Shown piece after piece: positions 59,828-64,000 of a stretch of 64,000 nt of DNA. Each line of letters begins with the position of its first letter. The stretch's first letter is position 1. The translations under genes and the position numbers were made by a program. Source of the stretch: QALR01 sp900552255 (lineage in GTDB: Bacteria; Bacillota; Clostridia; Oscillospirales; CAG-272); contig DBFVEH010000021.1 of NCBI GenBank assembly GCA_048526005.1, positions 1 through 64,000 of the forward strand, written 5' to 3'. The notes under the pieces were generated by a model. It saw only the letters and a list, made by a program, of their open reading frames with translations, searched no databases and had not been told where the DNA came from.

Positions 59828-60530
59828 AATACGTGATCTCGCCTATGATTATGTGACGAAGGCAGGCGCCGTTCATGCCTTGAAGCATGCGACGGCAAGC
59901 TTTGAGGCGGGAACCGTTTACGCCATTGTGGGACGTTCCGGAAGCGGGAAATCCACCTTTATGTCGCTTTTGGCGGGACTTGACGTGCCGAAAAGCGGGA
60001 GGATCCTGTATAACGGCACGGACCTTGCGGGACTTGACCGCGACCGATATCGCAGGGAGCATGTCGGAATGGTTTTTCAGTCCTATTATCTTTTGCCTCA
60101 GCTGACGGCGGTTGAAAATGTGGAGCTTGCCTTGGAGCTTTCCGGAAAAAAAGAGGGCAAACGGGCGAGAGCGGAGGAGATGCTCGAGCTTGTGGGCTTG
60201 GAAAGGGTCCAGTATAAAAAACGGAGCACCGAGTTTTCCGGCGGCGAGCAGCAGCGAATCGCGGTTGCGCGCGCCATTGCGGCGGACCCGGAGCTTCTCC
60301 TTGCCGATGAGCCGACGGGAAATCTGGATAACGAAAACAGCGCCAATATTGTGGAGATTTTGATTGATATGGCGCATCGGTACGGCAAATGTGTCGTTGT
60401 GATCACACATGCGATGGAGGTGGCAGAAAAAGCCGATGTCATTTTGCGCATGAGCGACGGTGTCTTGGCGCCGCCGCAGGAATCGATGATAGCCGATTCG
60501 ACCGGCACGACCGATACGGATCAGGCTTGA
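59814..60530 (+). CDS. LolD/MacB-type ABC transporter ATPase
   Basis: ATG at 59814 follows AGGAGGGACAG. The 238-residue protein has Walker A GRSGSGKS, the Q-loop MVFQSYYLLPQLT, the signature FSGGEQQR and Walker B LLLADEPTGNLD, all typical of the MacB/LolD group. It drives the permease pair encoded upstream. Such systems export peptides or act on lipoproteins or cell-wall signals. It overlaps the permease gene by 14 bases and is followed by a terminator. Confidence 0.93.
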   Translation: MSILEIRDLAYDYVTKAGAVHALKHATASFEAGTVYAIVGRSGSGKSTFMSLLAGLDVPKSGRILYNGTDLAGLDRDRYRREHVGMVFQSYYLLPQLTAVENVELALELSGKKEGKRARAEEMLELVGLERVQYKKRSTEFSGGEQQRIAVARAIAADPELLLADEPTGNLDNENSANIVEILIDMAHRYGKCVVVITHAMEVAEKADVILRMSDGVLAPPQESMIADSTGTTDTDQA

Positions 60531-60562
60531 AAGTCAAAATGATAAAAGCAGAGATTTCGGAG

Positions 60563-60598
60563 AAAAGAGCTGAACGCTTTTTACGTTCAGCTCTTTTT
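60563..60598. terminator. Bidirectional intrinsic terminator
   Basis: The arm 60563-60576 (AAAAGAGCTGAACG) pairs with CGTTCAGCTCTTTT (60584-60597). It closes the ABC operon on the plus strand and the beta-helix lipoprotein operon on the minus strand. Confidence 0.85.
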
Positions 60599-60613
60599 CC
60601 TTGTCGGGAATAT

Positions 60614-62551
60614 TTATGGCCGCATACCGCCGCCGCCCTTGCCGCCGGGGTCTCCGCCGATACCGCCGGGCATCCCTCCGATTCCGCTGCCAGAGGAGCC
60701 GTAGAGATTCGAGGTCATCGTGATCTGTGTGATCACGGTGCCGCCCGTTTTTGTCGTGTCCTGCGCAAAGCCGTTTTCGTCGGCATCCGTGATCACGGCG
60801 CCGCTGTACAGCGTATAGGTGCTCCCGCTTTGGATGCCGGGCGCCGTGATGACCGCCGACTGATAGCTTTTGAGTGCGGTAAAGGAGGCGATCACGGTGC
60901 CGTCGGCATCGCAGATGCAGAAGCTCTGTCCGGCGGACTGTGTGGAGAAGCTGCAAAGGATAGCCCCCTGATTTTCCGCCGCAGAGAAGCCCTGCGCCAT
61001 CCCTGAGGCACCGAGCGCGATCACAATGCCGCCTGTGACAGTGCCCGAGGTTTCATAATCGATGGCGCCGTTTCCGCTGTTTGTCGGCCCTGCGACGAGC
61101 GTGATGCCGCCTGTGACCGTAAGCGTGCCGTTGGAGTCGATGCCGTCGCCGGAGGCGTCGACGACGATATAACCGCCGGATATCGTGATGGTACCGGTCG
61201 AGCCGGTGAACATCCCCTGTCCCGGCCTGCCTCCCAGCGATGAGCCGTCGTTTCCGCCGGCGCCGTTGATTCCGTCGTCAGACGCGACAATGGAGATAGT
61301 CCCGCCGGATATTGTGACGTTTGTGGCCTCAATGCCCTCGTAGCTTTTTCCGATATCGATCGTGCCGCCGGAAACGGCGAGATTGGTGTCCGCATGGATC
61401 CCGTCGTCGCCGGAAAGCAGGGAGAATATGCCGTTTGTAATGGCGATATTGCCATTGCTGTGAATCGAATCGTCGGAGGAATCGAGGCTGAAGGTTCCGT
61501 CGGTTATGATAAGCTCTGTGCCTGCTTTAAGTCCTTTGGCGGATGCTTCGTCGGCAGTCGTCTGCGTCGTACCGCCAAAGCCTCCGAAGCCGCCCCAGCT
61601 GCCCCAGCCGGAGTTCCATCCGCCGTCGGAACTGGTCGAGGCGTTGGCGCTGCCTCCGCCGCTTTCAATGGTAAACTCGCCTCCGGTGATATTCAGCACC
61701 GTTTCGGCTTGGATGCCGTCGTTTCCCGCCGTGATGTCGATCGTGCCGCCGGAGATATAGATATAGCCGCGCGAGGTGTCCTCATCGTTGCTTGAACGGA
61801 TCCCGTCGCTTCCGGCGGTGATGCGGATCGTGCCGCCGCCGATTTTGACGCAGTCCTTGCCGTCGATGCCGGCTTTGACGGACGTTATCGTGATGATGCC
61901 GCCTGTGATGACAAGATCATCCTTTGAGACGATCCCATGCTTGTAATTGCCGTTTACCGTGAGGCTTCCGCTGCCGTTGATGGTGAGATCCTCCTTGGAG
62001 AAAAGCGCGGCGTCAAGCGTTGAGCCGTCGTCGACGATTTCATAAGAATCTCCGTCGGAGAGAAAATTCTCGCTGCCGTCCGCAAGGGTGATGAACACCT
62101 TGTCTGCGCACTTGATATAGACGGCGGGACCATCCGTGCAGGAGATGGAGACGCCGTCGAATACGAGCTGGATCTTATCCGTCTTAGCCGCGTCTATGGT
62201 CAGTGTGGCGTCGGGGGCGGAGCCTTTTACAAGATAGGTCCCGGCTGCGGTGATGGTCACATCCGCTCCGGTCGCCGCGGCTCCTTTGCCCGTCACACTG
62301 CTTTCGTTATCGGAAAAGAGGATTTCCGTGGCGGAATTTTCGTCATATTCGGTGTTTTCATCCCGTCCTGAGAAAGAGAAATCCATGCCGTCCGTCTGTG
62401 CGGAGTCGATGATCTCGGAAGCGGAGACGGAGCCGTCTGTGGATGAAGATGTTTCCGTGATCTGTCCCGGAACCTCCGAACACGAGGAAAGAAGCAGGGC
62501 TGCCGCCATAGACAGCGACAGAAGCAGGGGAATTGCACGCCGTTTTTTCAT
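60614..62551 (-). CDS. Cthe_2159-like carbohydrate-binding beta-helix lipoprotein
   Basis: This 645-residue protein has a signal peptide with lipobox LLLSSC (Cys24) and then a long region of repeats of the form ITGGTI(D/T)I with DDGI or GDDGIHAD turns. That is the parallel beta-helix of the Cthe_2159 (acidic-sugar and calcium-binding) family. A Gly-Ser-Trp-rich loop interrupts it at about 300-325 and the C terminus is Gly-Pro-rich. It is the last gene of an operon with DUF4956 and VTC proteins and would act on the cell surface. Confidence 0.85.
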   Translation of the reverse strand: MKKRRAIPLLLSLSMAAALLLSSCSEVPGQITETSSSTDGSVSASEIIDSAQTDGMDFSFSGRDENTEYDENSATEILFSDNESSVTGKGAAATGADVTITAAGTYLVKGSAPDATLTIDAAKTDKIQLVFDGVSISCTDGPAVYIKCADKVFITLADGSENFLSDGDSYEIVDDGSTLDAALFSKEDLTINGSGSLTVNGNYKHGIVSKDDLVITGGIITITSVKAGIDGKDCVKIGGGTIRITAGSDGIRSSNDEDTSRGYIYISGGTIDITAGNDGIQAETVLNITGGEFTIESGGGSANASTSSDGGWNSGWGSWGGFGGFGGTTQTTADEASAKGLKAGTELIITDGTFSLDSSDDSIHSNGNIAITNGIFSLLSGDDGIHADTNLAVSGGTIDIGKSYEGIEATNVTISGGTISIVASDDGINGAGGNDGSSLGGRPGQGMFTGSTGTITISGGYIVVDASGDGIDSNGTLTVTGGITLVAGPTNSGNGAIDYETSGTVTGGIVIALGASGMAQGFSAAENQGAILCSFSTQSAGQSFCICDADGTVIASFTALKSYQSAVITAPGIQSGSTYTLYSGAVITDADENGFAQDTTKTGGTVITQITMTSNLYGSSGSGIGGMPGGIGGDPGGKGGGGMRP

Positions 62552-63216
62552 AGCTCTTCACTCCTTTCGGCGGCTTCCATAATGGAGATTTCCAGATTGC
62601 CGTTACGGCAGCGCAGCTCATCGATAAAGGCTTTGGCCGAATCGGCATTTTTTAATTCAATCCGGTAAAGAAGCTTGTAGAGACTTCCCATGTTGCTGGT
62701 TTTGACGCTCAAAAGCTTCCGGCTGTTCGTATATTCGTCGAACAGATCGTCGAATGCGCCGCTGAAATTCAGGGTTTCCGGAACGGTTATGTGAAGCTCC
62801 GTCATTTTTTCGCCGGGGATCCGGATGCTCATGACGAGGAGCATCACGGCACACACGATAACGGTGAAAACGACCGCGATTCCGACGTAGCCCGCAGCGC
62901 AGGCAAGTCCTGCCGTCATGACAAAGAAAATCGAGACGATTTCCTTGGCCTTTCCCGCTACCGAACGAAAGCGGACGAGCGAGAAAGCGCCGGCGACGGC
63001 GATCCCCGTTCCGATATTGCCGTTTACCATGACGATGACGGTTTCGACGACTGCCGGCAGCAGAATGAGGCAGACGAGAAAGCTTTTGGAAATATGCGAA
63101 CGATAGGAGGCGGCGGCCGCCGCCGCGATTCCGCAGATCAGCGCAACCGCGGTGCAGATCAGATAATTTCCGATGGTGACGGTGCCGTTTGTGATGGATG
63201 CAAAGATATCAGGCAT
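62548..63216 (-). CDS. DUF4956 membrane protein
   Basis: This 222-residue protein has four membrane helices (about 18-40, 48-66, 95-115 and 118-133), with GIAVAGAFSLVRFRSVAGKAKEI between them, the DUF4956 signature. A cytoplasmic ferredoxin-like domain ends it. It overlaps the lipoprotein gene by four bases and the VTC gene by eight. DUF4956 proteins occur beside VTC-domain proteins in many bacteria, but their role is not established. Confidence 0.87.
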   Translation of the reverse strand: MPDIFASITNGTVTIGNYLICTAVALICGIAAAAAASYRSHISKSFLVCLILLPAVVETVIVMVNGNIGTGIAVAGAFSLVRFRSVAGKAKEIVSIFFVMTAGLACAAGYVGIAVVFTVIVCAVMLLVMSIRIPGEKMTELHITVPETLNFSGAFDDLFDEYTNSRKLLSVKTSNMGSLYKLLYRIELKNADSAKAFIDELRCRNGNLEISIMEAAERSEEL

Positions 63217-63940
63217 AGATAAAATCTCCTTTTTCGGCAGAGGATTTTGTTTCGGTAAGTCCCGTTAGATAAGCCGTGCCGTATTTAGAAAACGAGGTGG
63301 GAAAAATCCCGTTCTCATCGAGCGCGCGGGACAGCCATAAGGGCATGGCGCCTTCGGTTTTGATTTCCAAAAGGTGTTCGCCGCTGCGTATCAGCGGCTT
63401 GCCGGCGGTCCCGGCTTCCAAGGATACTTCCGTTTCTCGGTATCGGATGCCGGTGTCGAAGGTCAAGCGCAGATCGGGGGAGGCGGCGGAATAGAAAGCC
63501 TCGCGCTCATAGGAAAGGGAGATCCGCGGCGCAGGCCACCCGTAAAACTTCATCGTGCGGTCGATCTCCCGCATGATCTGCGTATCGGCGGGCTTTCTCG
63601 CGAATGCAAGATATTCCTTGGCTTCTCCGAGCGTCATGGCGACCCGGCGCTTGTATACGACGCCGTCGTATTTTTTCTTGATTTCAAGAAAAACCGTGCT
63701 TCCGACCTCCGGGACGCCATAGCTCCGCAGGCGCAGCTTTTCCTTATAGATATGCGCGTCGATGGAAGCTCGGATGATCCGATGGTCCGGCGTGTCGAGA
63801 TAGAGATTGCAGACGGTGCTTTTTCCGTGGGAGTCGGGTACGAGCCGGTCATGTATTTGTGAAAAAAATCGCGCATAGGTGTTCCCATCTAAGAGATATT
63901 TTTTTTCGACCCGTTTGAAAATACAGATATCGGACGGCAT
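63209..63940 (-). CDS. VTC-domain protein (polyphosphate polymerase-like)
   Basis: The ATG at 63940 follows AAAAGGAGGAGCACC; a start six codons earlier lies inside that ribosome binding site. The 243-residue protein shows the VTC tunnel fold: FKRVEKKYLL, CNLYLDTPDH, KLRLRSYG, VFLEIKKKYDGVVYKRR, LSYEREAFY and LLEIKTEGAMPLWL. The last includes the metal-binding glutamate and lysine. It may make or bind polyphosphate at the membrane with the DUF4956 protein. Key basic and acidic tunnel residues are present. Confidence 0.87.
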   Translation of the reverse strand: MPSDICIFKRVEKKYLLDGNTYARFFSQIHDRLVPDSHGKSTVCNLYLDTPDHRIIRASIDAHIYKEKLRLRSYGVPEVGSTVFLEIKKKYDGVVYKRRVAMTLGEAKEYLAFARKPADTQIMREIDRTMKFYGWPAPRISLSYEREAFYSAASPDLRLTFDTGIRYRETEVSLEAGTAGKPLIRSGEHLLEIKTEGAMPLWLSRALDENGIFPTSFSKYGTAYLTGLTETKSSAEKGDFIYA

Positions 63941-64000
63941 GGTGCTCCTCCTTTTCATTTTGCTTTTTGATCGTGATTTGATTTTATCGCATGAAGCTGA

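Overview
The window looks like a chromosomal segment of a gut-type anaerobe of the Bacillota, class Clostridia. The reasons are Gram-positive ribosome binding sites and lipoboxes, a Tn1549-type conjugative element, an anaerobic (cbi) cobalamin pathway, and a VTC/DUF4956/Cthe_2159 cluster. No rRNA gene is present and the species cannot be named from the sequence.

Region 1 (about 1-15.8 kb) is GC-rich and is most of a Tn1549/CTn-type integrative conjugative element (ICE). It opens with the last codons of a serine recombinase, which replaces the front half of a maff2 gene. Then follow a VirB6/TrbL-like channel protein, two orphan DNA methyltransferases, PrgI, the VirB4 ATPase, an NlpC/P60 cell-wall hydrolase, DUF4315 and DUF4366 proteins, small cysteine-rich proteins, MobC and a relaxase. 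An AT-richer cargo block (GNAT, HxlR regulator, LysE exporter, divergent small ABM-like protein) comes next, then a sigma-like regulator, a small conserved ORF and an intact large serine recombinase. Scattered through 1.1-14.0 kb are nine copies of a 25-bp palindrome, nearly all at gene boundaries and four of them read in frame inside proteins. I saw no copy in the other 50 kb. This is the most unusual signal in the window.

Region 2 (15.8-24.8 kb) holds AT-rich secreted or membrane proteins, including a papain-like protease with an apparent frame break behind its signal peptide. After these come a small HTH protein, a fused alpha/beta hydrolase-acyltransferase with a DUF6320 partner, an HdeD-type membrane protein and a divergent protein kinase-like gene.

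Region 3 (25.1-45.2 kb) is one long plus-strand operon for corrinoid metabolism. It starts with a BtuFCD-like importer, then cbiA, cbiC, cbiD, cbiF, cbiG, cbiH, a cbiJ-cbiE-cbiT triple fusion, cobT, cobU, cobS, a second short cobU-like gene, cobC, cbiB, cobD-like, cbiP and a BtuR/CobO adenosyltransferase. A TPR protein and a DUF4037 protein close it. Precorrin-2 methyltransferase (cbiL) and the cobaltochelatase (cbiK/cbiX) are not in the cluster. A small membrane protein and tRNA-Pro(TGG) follow.

Region 4 (46.1-54.3 kb, minus strand) is an AT-richer defence block. It is a type I restriction-modification operon (hsdM, hsdS, hsdR) preceded in the same direction by an HTH-DUF3990 protein with an ADP-ribosyltransferase-like core and an uncharacterised partner. 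A separate small Asn-rich gene has an attenuator-like hairpin in its leader.

Region 5 (54.5-64 kb) has two lipoproteins with an FtsX-type ABC export system on the plus strand. On the minus strand is a three-gene operon: VTC-domain polyphosphate polymerase-like protein, DUF4956 membrane protein and a Cthe_2159-like beta-helix lipoprotein.
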